NCBI RefSeq assembly: GCF_024166365.1
Contig: NC_064826.1
Location: 21,414,001 to 21,478,000, forward strand
DNA from: Elephas maximus indicus
Taxonomy: Eukaryota > Chordata > Mammalia > Proboscidea > Elephantidae
Reading direction: 5' to 3'
DNA: 64,000 nucleotides
Shown here: positions 22,861-50,212 of the stretch, piece after piece
Layout: the number at the start of each line of letters is the position of its first letter
Position numbering within the stretch: position 1 is the first letter of the stretch
Made by a program: the position numbers and the translations under genes
Notes under the pieces: generated by a model
The model's input: only the letters and a program-made list of their open reading frames with translations
Told to the model about the DNA's origin: nothing
The model's database searches: none

Positions 22861-23007
22861 CTGGTGTAGTGGTTAAGGGCTAAGGCTGCCAAGCAAAAGG
22901 TTGGCAGTTGGAATCCACCAGGCGCTCCTTGCAAACCCTATGGGGCAGTTCTACTGTCCTATGGGCTCGCTGTGAGTAGGAATCGACTGGACAGCAATTT
23001 TTTTTTT
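22861..23007 (+). repeat. AfroSINE, short subfamily, abutting an inverted copy
   Basis: From 'ctggtgtagtggttaagggc' to 'actggacagcaattttttttt'. It lacks the first few bases of the head. Confidence 0.88.
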
Positions 23008-23249
23008 CTGTCCCCTAAAGTAGATTGCCTGAGGGTGAGGACTCTCACTTTTCCTTTCCACCTTTGCTAGTTCAGTCACTGCTCACAGTGATAATAACGA
23101 TGATGAAATAGGAAAAGGCGTGCTTTCTCGTTAGCTGACAAACAAGTTAGAGCACGTTTAAGTATTCAGCAGCACTCCCTGGTTATGGGGTACTCCAGAA
23201 GAGGCGAGACAAGGCCCCGTCCCTTAAGGAGCCTACAGCCTTGTCTGTT

Positions 23250-27098
<3,849 letters not shown>

Positions 27099-27321
27099 AA
27101 GAGCCCTGGTGGCAAAATGGCTAAGCATTTGGCTGCTAACCAAAAGGTCAGTGGTTCCACCCCACCAGAACCGACCAGCTGCTCTGTGGGAGAAAGATGT
27201 AGCAGCCTGCTTCCGTAAGCATTACAGCCTTAGAAACCCTATGGGGCAGTCTGCTTTGTCCTATAGGGTCACCATGAGTAGAATGAACCCCATGGCAATG
27301 GGTTTGGTTTTTGGTTTTTGC
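27099..27321 (+). repeat. AfroSINE, long (spacer) subfamily
   Basis: It starts at a 'gagccctggtggc' head, has the spacer 'gggagaaagatgtagcagcctgctt', and ends in the RTE-like tail with 'atgggtttggttttt'. It lies in the intron between IMPDH1 exon A and exon 1. Confidence 0.88.
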
Positions 27322-27496
27322 CTCTCTGCGGTTAAAACCTCTGCCATCCACACTCCTTTGTGAGCTGAGGACAGGGCACCCGCAGGAAGCCCTGGACCAG
27401 GAGTCAGAAGCAGCAGCCCCTACTCCTCCTTATGAGCCCTAGGCTCTGTACCTGTAAAGTGGAGGGACCTAATAACTGGCATTTAATAGATTGTAA

Positions 27497-27671
27497 ACGT
27501 GGAAACACTGATGGCTTAGTGATTAAGAGCTATGGCTGCTAACCAAAAGGTCAGCAGTTGGAATCCACCAGGCGCTCCTTTGAAACTCTATGGAGGCAGT
27601 TCTACTCTGTCTTATAGGGGGGTCACTATGAGCTGAAATCGACTCGATGGCAGTTTTTTTTTTTTTTTTAG
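27497..27671 (+). repeat. AfroSINE, short subfamily
   Basis: tRNA-like head, body and tail are complete, with a long T tract at the 3' end. The flanks 'gtaaacgtg' and 'gtaaatgtg' look like a slightly diverged target-site duplication. It lies about 650 bases upstream of the canonical IMPDH1 exon 1 in the same strand sense. Confidence 0.88.
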
Positions 27672-27930
27672 TAAATGTGATCATTTATGAAAAATGCTTC
27701 GTAAACTTCACAGGGCTCCAAGGCCACCCAAAGGTCAGCGAGTGTCATCGCTGAGAATGCTAGCCCCCTAGGGATGATGGGTGGGGGGAGTGCCGGTGAG
27801 CGAGGCTGCAATGCCTGAGGGTCCACCCCTAGCTCCTCTTGGGAGGGGGGCTGGAAGCCCAGCCCAGGTCCTAAGGGCTGGTCCCTGAAAGGAGCCCGGG
27901 GATTATCTTGGGGAAAGGCAAACGCGCTAG

Positions 27931-41179
<13,249 letters not shown>

Positions 41180-41201
<22 letters not shown>

Positions 41202-41280
41202 GGACGGCGGTGGAGGCCGAGGCAGCGGAGGGGGCATACCCCCCGGTCCCCCTTCGGGCCCAACCTCCCTCCATAACTGA
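41180..41280 (+). CDS. IMPDH1: IMPDH1 exon 14, two reading frames
   Basis: Joined to exon 13, it reads YEKRLY and stops at 41199-41201. Joined to micro-exon 13b, it is read one frame over through a Gly/Pro-rich stretch (GGGGRGSGGGIPPGPPSG) to a stop at 41278-41280. The second frame is open across 101 nt and gives the known 37-residue retinal tail length. Acceptor is TTCCCACAG. Confidence 0.93.
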
Positions 41281-41930
41281 GTGGCCCACAGATTTGCACT
41301 ACAGGTTCCCCAGCTCCTGTCCAGGGAGAGAGGAGGGGACAAGGGGTCCCGAGGGGCTGGTGGTGCTCCCGGGGCACCCCCGCAGTCAAGATCGCTCCTA
41401 GGCCAGGCTGCCCTGGGAGCCCTTAGGGCCCCCGCTTCAGCACCCTAGGCCAGCTGCCAGGCTCTCAGGCCTTGTGCCTGCCTCAGGTCTTTCTCGCTGC
41501 AGCCTGCTCTGGCTGGCTCGCACCCCAGGCAGGTGGCCCCTCCTGGCTTCTCCTGTAGGGCACCCTCCCTTCCCAGGAAATGGTGCTGTCCTGGCCCTGC
41601 CTCTGGCCCATCCTGGGCTACCGCCCCCTCAGCCAGGTGGCACTTCTGGGCTCCTGGCCCAGGCCAGGGGGAGGTCTCTGCCCCCTTCCCCTGGCCCCCA
41701 GGCTATCCTGGGCCCTGCTCCTCAGGCCACTCCCCCATCCCTGGCCCTGGGGAGGAGGCCACCCTGACCATGGCCGCCTGCCTGTCATTCCTGCCCCCCA
41801 CCATCCGCAGGTATACCATTCCTGCCCTCTCCTCTCAGCTGCAGTCGAAGGCTTTAACTTTGCACACTTTGGGGTCACGTTGGCGTCATTGTATATTAAA
41901 TAATCTGAATAAATCAAGCAGGTCTCAATG
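41202..41930 (+). other. IMPDH1: IMPDH1 3' untranslated region
   Basis: About 730 bases, C-rich, without repeats, from the canonical stop to shortly after the poly(A) signals. In the micro-exon form the first 79 bases are coding. Confidence 0.85.
41895..41913 (+). terminator. IMPDH1: IMPDH1 poly(A) signals
   Basis: ATTAAA at 41895-41900 and AATAAA at 41908-41913. A GT-rich stretch follows from about 41937 (CTGTCCTGTCTCTGTATCTG). Cleavage expected near 41925-41935. Confidence 0.85.
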
Positions 41931-42257
41931 CCTCAGCTGTCCTGTCTCTGTATCTGTCCTTGTGGGCCGTGATCTGGGCCTCATCAGAGTCGGGCTGAGG
42001 GAGGTGCCAGGCCCAGCCTCCCCAGGAAGGTGATGAGGGCATCCCGGGGTGGTAGTGCAGGTGGGTCACGTGGGGCGGGAGGCCTCCCAGGCCTGGGCAC
42101 ACATGAGCATCCCTGCCCATTGCCAGCCAGCCAGCAGCTCCTGCAGGTGGGTGGTGTTGCAGAGGGGGGTTGTCATGGCTGTAGGAGACAAGCAGGGGGC
42201 CCTCACAGGTGGCTGCCAGAAAGGCCCACTGCGGCTTCGTAACGCTAAATGGTGCAA
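41914..42257 (-). CDS. Possible terminal exon of the minus-strand gene, tail-to-tail with IMPDH1
   Basis: Acceptor CCTGTGCCCCAG followed by 113 codons and a TGA at 41914-41916, in phase with the previous donor. It starts APFSVTKPQWAFLAATCEG and ends in a charged stretch (ITAHKDRYRDRTAEALRPA). The stop lies within 20 bases of the IMPDH1 poly(A) site, so the two 3' ends would overlap. A chance frame in GC-rich DNA is a real alternative. Confidence 0.27.
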
Positions 42258-43120
42258 CTGGGGCACAGGTGGAAGCAGAGCAGGGCTGTGGCCCTGACCG
42301 TGGGGCCCAGGGCCTGAGGGCCCATCAGCTGAGACACCTGTGGCAGGAGGCAGAGGGGTGAGCCCCTGTTCATGTTCAGCGCAGTTCTGCTTTCTGGCCT
42401 TGGACCTCTCATGGCAGAACAGCACTGCCACCTGGGCTGCAGGGTACCCCTAGAGTTGGGGGTCCTGGGGCAGTGATACTACCTTCCTGTGCTTCTGTTG
42501 TTGTCATTGTGCAGTGGGCACAGAATGTCGTCATGAGGCACAGATACCACTCAAACAGCCATAAGCAAGGAGGATGGCCTGGGAGGCGCTGGCAGTAGGA
42601 ATGAGCAGAGTGAAGAAGGCCCTGGTCTGGGGGGAGTGAAGAGTTAGGACATCCCCATGACTATGAGGAGGGGCTTCCGCAGCCCATTGTTGCACAAGCC
42701 ATGCTGATACCACCCTCCCCCAGGCCCTTCCTGGTAGCACTTGGTCAGGGGCCACATATCTACAGACAGTGTCTGGGGCTAGCCTTTCATCATGGCGTCT
42801 GCCAGGGGTGGGAATGAAGGAGCTGGGAGGTGGGTTCAGAGCTGTTGCAAAGTGAATGAGTCATTGGGAGCCCTGGGAGGCCTTGAGCCCTGGCTGAGCA
42901 CCTAAGGGCGGTGACCCACTGCGGGAAGAAGGAACCAGGATTCCAGTAGATGATCCCAGGGTATGAGAGGGGATGGACCACAAAGCGGCCATGTTTTGTG
43001 GTTTGTTTTGTACATCTGTTTACAAAGCCATACAGGAAGCAGCTTGACCACCAAGTGAGATGGAATAATCGAAGGTTTTAGACAACGCTAAGTCACTGCA
43101 TCAAGGGTGTGAGCAGCTTG
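42258..43120. other. Non-repetitive DNA downstream of IMPDH1
   Basis: GC-rich, no repeat recognised. It holds the possible minus-strand exon at 42483-42626 and nothing else I can support. Confidence 0.4.
42483..42626 (-). CDS. Possible third exon of the minus-strand gene
   Basis: A pyrimidine tract and CCCCCCAG acceptor precede a 144-nt open stretch in phase 1, matching the preceding donor. It contains HSAHSYCQRLPGHPPCLW and LFEWYLCLMTTFCAHC and ends at GAAG|GTAGTA, also phase 1. Other frames are open here as well, so evidence is weak and rests on phase and splice-site agreement. Confidence 0.25.
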
Positions 43121-43283
43121 AGGGGAGAGCTACTAGCTGAAAGGTTGGAGGTTCAAACCCACCCAGCCGCTCCACGGGAGAAAGACCTGACTGTATGCTC
43201 CCATAAAGATTACAGCCCGTGGGGCAGTTCTACTGTCACATGGGGTAGCTATGAGCCCAGATCAACTTGACAGCACCTAACAA
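43121..43283 (+). repeat. AfroSINE, long subfamily, head-truncated
   Basis: 'aaaggttggaggttcaaacc' box B region, spacer 'cgggagaaagacctgactgt', tail 'gatcaacttgacagcaccta'. Confidence 0.82.
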
Positions 43284-43404
43284 GTGGAATGGGTTACCAT
43301 GTAAGTAGTAACAGCACCCCGTTCCTTGAGACATGTTAGCATTATCTGGCCCTTCTAAAAAAAAAAAAAAATTTTTTTTTTTTCTAGAGGGCATTTGAGC
43401 ATTG

Positions 43405-43700
43405 CCCTCCTCTCACTTTCGCGTGTATCAGAATCACCTGGAGAGCTAATAACTCATCCAGAGGCCCAGGCTCACTGAGTAGGATGGGGCCTGGGCTGAA
43501 TTTGGGCTCAGTCCCCCAGGTGCTGATACATAGCAGAGTCGGAGAATCCCTGCTTTAGAGGAAATTAGGGTTTTGAAAAGGGATCAGACTGGTTTGAACC
43601 CCTGCTGAGAATTTGCATTTCTAACAAGTTCCCAGGCAATGCTAATGCTGCTGGTTAGGGACCAATTCTAAAAACTACTTGTAGGTATGTGGTTCTCAAC
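43405..43700. mobile_element. MER5A-like hAT elements (two pieces)
   Basis: Pieces at about 43425-43545 ('tcagaatcacctggagagct', 'atggggcctgggctgaattt') and 43595-43700 ('gagaatttgcatttctaaca', 'cccaggcaatgctaatgctg') fit MER5A. Confidence 0.65.
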
Positions 43701-43744
43701 ATTTAACCATACATAAGAAAAAAAAAAAAAAAAAGAATCACCTG

Positions 43745-43805
43745 GCCGGCAGTTCGACTGTGTCCTACAGGGTCTCTATGAGTCAGAATCCACTCGCCAA
43801 CAGAT
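43745..43805 (+). repeat. AfroSINE tail fragment
   Basis: 'ggcagttcgactgtgtccta' and 'tctctatgagtcagaatcca'; only the tail remains. Confidence 0.7.
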
Positions 43806-44150
43806 ATTCTGATTCTAGTCTCTTCTGGCTAATCTATTTGTCTAATCCTGCTCCTGTATCACTCTGTTTTAAATACTCTAGCTTTATAGTTCCATTACTT
43901 ATTTGGGTGAGTTCACCCTCATTAATTCTTTTCAAAAACATTTTGGTTAATCTTGTACATTTAATATTCAGAACTTTAAAATCATCTTGCAATTTCTATT
44001 AAAAATTCTATTGAAATTTTGATTAGAAATGCAACAAACTTGTCTTTGAGAATCGTATCTTTAAAATACTGAGCGTTCACATGTAGGGACATATCTTTCC
44101 ATTTATTCAGCTCTTCTGTAATGTCTATCAATAAAGTTCCTTTTTTAAAA
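43806..44150 (-). mobile_element. L1 LINE fragment, antisense
   Basis: AT-rich text of the type 'atcactctgttttaaatact', 'ctttatagttccattactta' and 'tctttccatttattcagctc', typical of antisense L1 ORF2 sequence. Confidence 0.65.
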
Positions 44151-44668
44151 AAATCACCTGGAGATCTTGTTAAAATGTATATTCTGACTCAGTATATCTG
44201 GGGGCAGAAATGCAGATTCTCAGCAGGGGTTCAACAAACTGGTTCAAAGCCCTGGAGGAAATCCAGGAATCCAATCCCATGATTTCTGAGGCTCTTTCCC
44301 AAGCTGCGCTCTAAAAATTTCAGGAGACACCATACCTAGCCCACCGCCTCCTTGTGAGGATTATGTGAGAGAAAAAGTGGAAAGTTACAGGTGTCGGAAA
44401 CTGAGTCTCATCAGGTCCCATTTGCATCCCCATGGCACCAGGAATCAGGTCTGGAAATAAGTGCAGGTAGGGTTGAGCCTAGACAACACCTTACTCTGGG
44501 CTTAAGTCCAGCCACTGTTGGGAAGGCCCAGGTGGGACAAAGGGACAGATAATCTGGGTAGGAAGGCTACATCAGTTGGTCATTTGGGACAAACGCAGAT
44601 CACAGGCTCTGTGGCCAGCAGAATGAAGGTCCCCCAGGCGTCCCCTCCCTTCACCCTGGCACACTCAC
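44151..44668. other. Unassigned DNA with a MER5-like segment
   Basis: Bases 44150-44330 again resemble a MER5-type element ('tcacctggagatcttgttaa'). The rest is unassigned. Confidence 0.4.
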
Positions 44669-45115
44669 CCAGCGCCCTGCAGTCCAGGCTGCCCACCACC
44701 AGGCTGTCCAAGCCATGGCCCGGCAGCCGCAGCATCCCGCTCCCCTGGTGCCCCAGGTCTCGGATCACCAGCAGCAGCATCTGTGTGAAGGTGTAGCCGC
44801 CCAGGGAAAGGGCGTGCGCCACCAGCGACCCACTGGCCAGCGGCCCAGGCGACTGCAGCAGCGCCAGGAGCAGGGCAGGGGGCCCCAGGCCCTGGTGCGA
44901 GCACAGGAAGTGCCCCAGAGCGCTCTCGGCCACCGGCATTTCGGAGCCGCGGGCCAAGTACAATTCCAGGTACTTGGCCTGGGCGGCTGGCCGTGCACCC
45001 AGCCAGGGCAGGAGCAGACGCAGTGGGGGCAGGAACGGGGGGGGGGGCTGGGTGGGCCTGGTGGGCCCGGCTTTCTGTACAGGCGGATGGAGCGGGAGAG
45101 GTGGGTCACTGTCAC
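44669..45115 (-). CDS. Candidate second coding exon of the minus-strand gene, broken by an 11-base homopolymer
   Basis: Acceptor CTCCCCACAG then VTVTHLSRSIRLYRK. The frame then hits a run of 11 C on the coding strand (45037-45047 as G). After it, a different frame carries a long clean segment with LLLPWLGARPAAQAKYLELY, ESALGHFLCSHQGLG and GGYTFTQMLLLVIRDLG, up to a donor GCTGG|GTGAGT at 44669/44668. One length change in the run separates the two halves: a sequencing or assembly slip, a polymorphism, or a disabling mutation. The second half is leucine-rich and alpha-helix-like. Family unknown. Confidence 0.42.
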
Positions 45116-45120
45116 CTGTG

Positions 45121-47745
45121 GGGAGCAGCCAGGCCATCCTTATCTCTGGGGCTCTGGGGGCAGGGGGAGGACAGATGGGGAGGTGTGGCAAGTGGCCCTA
45201 GCCTCTGTTGGCTGAGAACAGGGGCTCTCAGATGGATCGGCGCCGGTAGTTAGGAGGGGCCGCACCAGCCTCCGGAGGCCCCTTTTAGCGTCTATGGTCT
45301 GGTGCCAATCAGGAAGTGGGCAGGCGGCCTGGAGGAGGGTCAACACCCGCTGGGTCTGATTCGGCTTCCCCCAGCCCTGTCTCCACCCCTTCTCTGCACT
45401 TCCAAACGTGGGGTTCAGAGAGGTCCAGCCATGAGGAGGGTGCCGTGGGCCTGAGTAAAGGGGTAAGTGGAGAAGTGCGGGGCGGGGGGTGCGGGGAAGG
45501 ACGCTTCACTTCCCTTCTCCCTACTCCCAGCTTTTTGTTCTCTCAGGATCACTCCTGGCTTGCAAGGGCCTGATCTCACCCACAGCCTCTTTGGGTCCAC
45601 CCCTGCCTCACACACAGGTGCCCTCGTTAAGGGACAGGATGGGGGCGGGGCACAAATTCAACCCCTTCTCTTTCCAGCTGAGGACAGTTTGGAGGCAGAG
45701 ATCTGGTCAGATGTTCAGGGTCACAGCATCCAGCCCCCTGCAACCTACCTGAGGGCCAGCTGCTAGCCCTGGACACACCCTCAACCTCTCAGCTGACTCC
45801 TCATACCTGCGGTCCTCTGGACAGGCCCCGCCCTTCAGGTGCAGGAGTCACCGCCATCAACCGCCTCCTCTTGGTTTACCTTCAGGATCAGCTCAGTAGG
45901 GAAGGTGGCGGGGTCAGGAACCCAAGAGACCTCATCAGTCTCTGATCCACCCTTCTTAATCTCATTGGTGACATCAGCTTCTGGGCTGAGAGCCAGGGTG
46001 TCTGGCTCCGAGCCAGCCATGCCCCAGCCCAGCTACAGCTGAGAGAGTGCCTGGGTAACATGGTGCAGTATAGCTCCCACCCCTTGTGCCTCAGTTTCTC
46101 TTTTTGTGATCCTAAACAGGGAGAGAGTAGTGTCCCCCAGAGGCACCCCAACAGCCTGTTGCCCCACCTCAGAAGCTCAGCCCTCACCTTTCAGAATAGG
46201 TTGACCTCAGGGTAGCCAAGCCCAGCGGCTGTCTGGACAGGAATCAGACTCTGGAGTCCTGGTTCCCCAAAGGAGTACGTCTTTCTGCTTCTCCCTCCTC
46301 TGTCCAGTGGTTCTCTTTGGAGGATCCAGGGGGCTTGTTTGACAAGCTGCAGGCAGTCACTCTGGGTGGGTGCGGGGATAGGAAGACTCTCCCCAGAACA
46401 AGCCAGGAAGTCGGGTGAGGGGCATCGAGCCCAGAGGGAGGAGCGAGTCAGGAGGGGGTGTTGCATAAGGACCTTGGTGTGACCCCACCCTCCCACTCCC
46501 AACTTTAACCGCGGCATCCTCACTGCTCCCTCCCTGTGTCTGCACTGCGGAGCCTGAGCTTCAAGAAGCCCACACTGCCAGGAGTCCCGCCCCCTGTCCT
46601 CTTCCCTTCTGCGCGAGGAAGGACATTTGCTCCCACCCTCCCCGTGGTCAGCGTGCTTCCAGCTCCTTGCCATGTTGCTGATCTCGGGGAAACTCGAGGG
46701 ATGAAAAGGAGTGAAGACCTTTTGTGGTGGAGATGCTGGGGAGAAGCGGGGTGGGCAGAGGGGTGATCTCCCTTCTCCAGTGCGGGCCTCTGTGTCTGCT
46801 GAGTGCCTTGGAAGCAGTGCCGCACTGCCTCCAGCAGATGGCGCCAGGGCACAGCGACCTGAGGGACCCCAGGGAGCCTGGAGTGGGGCAGTTTCCCGGG
46901 CAACAGGCTGCATTTCTGAAAGCCCTGCTATTAGCAATCATGGGTGCCCACATCCATAGTAAAATTGGCTTTTGGAGAAAAGGAGGAGCTTGAGGGTAAA
47001 ATAATCCAAGTCTCAGAAAGGAAAAAGGTTGGCTGGGAGTGAGAATCTTCTTAAAGACCCCAGTTTTTCACTGCCATTTGTGACTACTCTGCACCAGCCT
47101 CTGATCTGGGCCATCTGTCCACAGCAACCCTATAAGGCAGTAAGAAGTGTCCCCAAATTACGGATGGGAAAAGTGCGGCTCCGAGATACAGAGTGATGTG
47201 CTCGGGTCGCCAGCTGGTAAAAGGCAGACCAGGTTAGGAACTGGCCAGCTTGGGTGTCCTCCCCTCCCTATCACTCCACCTCCTAGGTGCAAAGTGTCCA
47301 AGCCCTCCAAGTGCAGCTGACCACGACAGGAGCTGGGATGAGTCTTGTTGGTAAGCCAGGAGCAGTGGGAGTGGGTGAAGGGAAGTGAGCACAAACCCAG
47401 CCCCTCCCAGTTGAGTCCTTTCCTTGCCCAGCCTGGGCGGGGAACCCCGCTGAGCAGGATCTCCCCAGACCATGCTTTGGGGCTCCCCTCTGTCAAAGGA
47501 CCACAGAATCAGAGGGAAGGAGGGTTAGGGATTCTGAAGGTTATGTGAGCCCCTGAAACTAAGAACAGGAAAGATCTCTAAGAAGGACACGAAGCTGGAG
47601 TCCAGGACTGGATTCTGGGAAGGGGAGAGGCGGGACAGGACTGGGTTTTAAGGATCGTCCAGAGAGGAGGCCGACTTCAGCTGGGCCAAGGGGCAGAGAT
47701 TCAGAGGATTCAAATTCAGCTCAATTATCTAATTTCTATTTACTC
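45121..47745. other. Non-repetitive GC-rich block
   Basis: Apart from the candidate exon at 45880-46020, this stretch has no SINE, LINE or LTR I recognise. The longest open frame is on the minus strand at 46191-46937 (248 codons). It is arginine/serine/proline-rich with no family resemblance I can name. Confidence 0.4.
45880..46020 (-). CDS. Candidate first coding exon of an unrecognised minus-strand gene
   Basis: Reading leftwards from the ATG at 46020 (G at -3, G at +4), 47 codons encode an acidic N terminus, MAGSEPDTLALSPEADVTNE at the start and WVPDPATFPTELILK at the end, before a donor AAG|GTAAAC in phase 0. The next candidate acceptor at 45116 is also phase 0. I do not recognise the protein. 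It is convergent with IMPDH1. Composition looks protein-like rather than random, but no homology was tested. It may equally be a lineage-specific or decayed gene. Confidence 0.42.
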
Positions 47746-47749
47746 AGTA

Positions 47750-47948
47750 GGAGTCCCTGGCTGGCGCAAACGGTTAATGTGTTTGGCTGCTAACCTAAAA
47801 TTTGGTAGTTCACATCCACCCAGCAGCTACTCCGAACAAAGTCCTGGCGATCTACTGAAAAATCAGCCATTGAAAACCTCGTGGAGCATAGCTCTACTCT
47901 GACACACACGGTGTCAAGATGAGTCAGAATCGATTCAGTGACAAATGG
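47750..47948 (+). repeat. AfroSINE with RTE 5'-like body
   Basis: Head 'gagtccctggctggcgcaaa', middle 'aaaatcagccattgaaaacc', tail 'gatgagtcagaatcgattca'. Confidence 0.9.
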
Positions 47949-48880
47949 GATCTCACCCACCTACTCAGCGTCTCCAGCTGGACATTGAACAGGAATCTCA
48001 CACTTAATTACTACAGACTTCTGACTTCCCTGACCCACCTCCCAGACCTGCTCCTCCTGAGGTCTACCCCATCTCAAAACATAGCAATTCTATTCTTCTA
48101 GTTGCTCAGATGAAAACAAAACAAACTTGACGCCTCTTTCACACCCCGTGTTTAATTTTTCAGCAAATCTGTTGGCCCTGCCTTCGTAATACATCCCCCA
48201 TCAGACCTCTTCCTCCATGTCTTCCCCAACAACCCAGCCCACGTCATCACCTCTCTGGCCTGGGTACTGTAAGCCTCCACTGTGTCCTCCCTCTAGAGTA
48301 TTCTCCACAGGGCAGCCAGGGTGAGTCTTCTAAAATGTAAGTCAGAGCGTGTGATTCCTGTGCTCAGAATCCTCTAGTGGCTTCCCATCACGCTCAAAAT
48401 GAAATTTAAAGTCTTGATGGTGGCCTCCTGGCCCTTCATGATCCAGCCCCCACTGTCTTGGACCTGATTTCCTGCCCCTCTGCTCTCACCTGTTCCCTTC
48501 TAGCCATGCTGGCCTCCTTGCTGTCCTTGAAGGCCCCTACCAAGCAGGTGCCCGGTGCTTCCCCCAGATACCCCTACTCTTCCTTGCTCACTTCCCTTAG
48601 GCCTCATTCCAGTGGCCTCTTGCTAGAGACTTTCCCTGCCACCCTGTACAAAGTAGCAAACATGCCTCTCTCTCACGCCCCCTCTTTGTACTCCCATTTC
48701 CTGCTTGATTGTTTTCCATGATGCATCGCAAACATACTCTCTGGTTATATGTATATTGTTTGTTTTTCTCCTTTTTTTTTTCCATTGCTTTGTCTTCATC
48801 CTCTAAAACTATGTCCCTCAATAGATACTTGTTGAATGACTGACTGACTGAATGGATACATCAAATACATGTTTGTCACC
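47949..48880. other. Old LINE/LTR-like sequence, no gene
   Basis: The stretch 48270-48720 ('aaaatgtaagtcagagcgtg', 'cccttcatgatccagccccc', 'gcctctctctcacgccccct') has the wording of the common mammalian L2 3' end in reverse. No gene seen. Confidence 0.5.
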
Positions 48881-48893
48881 TAATAGGTACAGT

Positions 48894-49077
48894 AGGAGTC
48901 CCTGGCTAGTGCAAAGGGTTAAATGCTTAACTACTAACTGAAAGGTTGGTGGAAGAAAGCCCTGGCAATCTACTTCCAAAAAATCAGCCATCGAAAACCT
49001 TATGGAGCACAGTTCTACTCCGACACACTGGAGTCACCATGAGTCAGAATCAACTTGGCAACTGTTTTATTGTTATT
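48894..49077 (+). repeat. AfroSINE with RTE 5'-like body, perfect target duplication
   Basis: The 13-base word 'taataggtacagt' is at 48881-48893 and again at 49078-49090. Part of the box B region is deleted. Confidence 0.92.
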
Positions 49078-49090
49078 TAATAGGTACAGT

Positions 49091-49925
49091 CAGTGTAGCA
49101 GTGCTGAGGGTGCAAAGGTAAATGGGACACACGTCCCCTTGGGAACTCAGCACCTGGTAAAGCAGATACCATTTCTTTTTGTTTGTCGGCAGTAGGTGAG
49201 GATACCACAAGACTGGCTGGCCTTTGAGTGTTTGCTATTGCTGGATGCCATGTTTCCATGGGTTCTCTCAGTTAAGGCAGCCCTGTGAAGTGGGGACGGT
49301 TAACATCCTCCTTCCCAGAGGAGAAAACAGACCCAGGGAGGCAAAGGTATTTCCCTAAGGTCGCCCGGCTACCCTCCTCACTGGCTCTCTAGCCCCTAAG
49401 TCCCTACTCCTCTCACTCTCCCAGGGCAGTCCAGAGAGCCAGGGTTGGAGAAGGAAAAAGAAGAGGTGGAAGACAGCCTTCCCAGGGTCACCTTCCTTGG
49501 GGGAGCTTCATGTCCAACAGGAGACGTAGTACAGGGCTGAGCTGGCAGGAGGCTGGGGACAGGGCACCTGGCCAACTCTGCTGGCCTCCGCCTTTTACTC
49601 GTATGTCCCTCCCCTCTGCTGCCTCGGGGGCTGGGAGGTGATTGCCCCCCCCAATCTCTCCCCCTCCCCCCCTCCAGCCTGACTACCCAGGGCTCCCTTT
49701 CTGGCTCAATCAGGCATGTAACCCCCAGGCTGACAGGCGTCCGGACGCCAGGGCAGCTGTGGCTGGCCAAGGGTGAGGTCACAGGCTGAGCACGCTGTGT
49801 GGCCCCTCTGCCCCATCCCAGGCTTGCTCCTTGATCTGCCAGCTGCAGGGTTCCCCTTAGCCCTCCCTTCTGCAGCCCTACTCCATCCCAGCAGTCTCCA
49901 GCCTCTTCTGGGGAGGCCCAGTGTA
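49091..49925. other. Non-repetitive DNA
   Basis: No recognised repeat. A 188-codon minus-strand frame (49396-49962) runs through it but shows no family features. Confidence 0.4.
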
Positions 49926-50010
49926 TTGTTAGCCTCCCATTGCTGCTGTAACAAACAACCACAAACTTAGGGGCTCAGAACAACACAGATTTATTAGCTT
50001 ACAGTTCCGG
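49926..50010 (-). mobile_element. LTR-like repeat, terminal piece
   Basis: 'tgttagcctcccattgctgc' and 'gaacaacacagatttattag' match the minus-strand start of the LTR-like family. Confidence 0.55.
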
Positions 50011-50125
50011 AGCTCGGAAGTCTCTACAGAGCACAGCTCTACTCTGATGCACAGAGGGCCGCTGTGAGTTGGGGCTGCCGTAAGTCTGGGTTGCCGCGAG
50101 TCAGGGTCAACTTGGCAGCAACTGG
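50011..50125 (+). repeat. AfroSINE tail region
   Basis: 'acagagcacagctctactct' and 'cgagtcagggtcaacttggc'; the tail segment is partly duplicated ('gccgctgtgag', 'gccgcgag'). Confidence 0.75.
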
Positions 50126-50212
50126 TATTCTTTCTCTCTCTTTTTTTAAACCCTCTGAGCATTTATTTACCTCTTTTTACAGCAACTGGTTTTTTAGAGG
50201 GCCTCGGCCCAC

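Noticed and set aside
44715..45215. Plus-strand frame of 166 codons (Gln/Gly/Arg-rich)
   Set aside because: It is the antisense of the candidate minus-strand exon, has low-complexity composition and no splice context.
46191..46937. Minus-strand open frame of 248 codons, the longest in the window
   Set aside because: Rich in Arg, Ser, Pro and Gly, no motif or family resemblance, no matching frame in the neighbouring candidate gene. Expected by chance in GC-rich DNA. Kept only as a note.
49396..49962. Minus-strand frame of 188 codons
   Set aside because: It runs into an LTR-like piece at its start and shows no family features.
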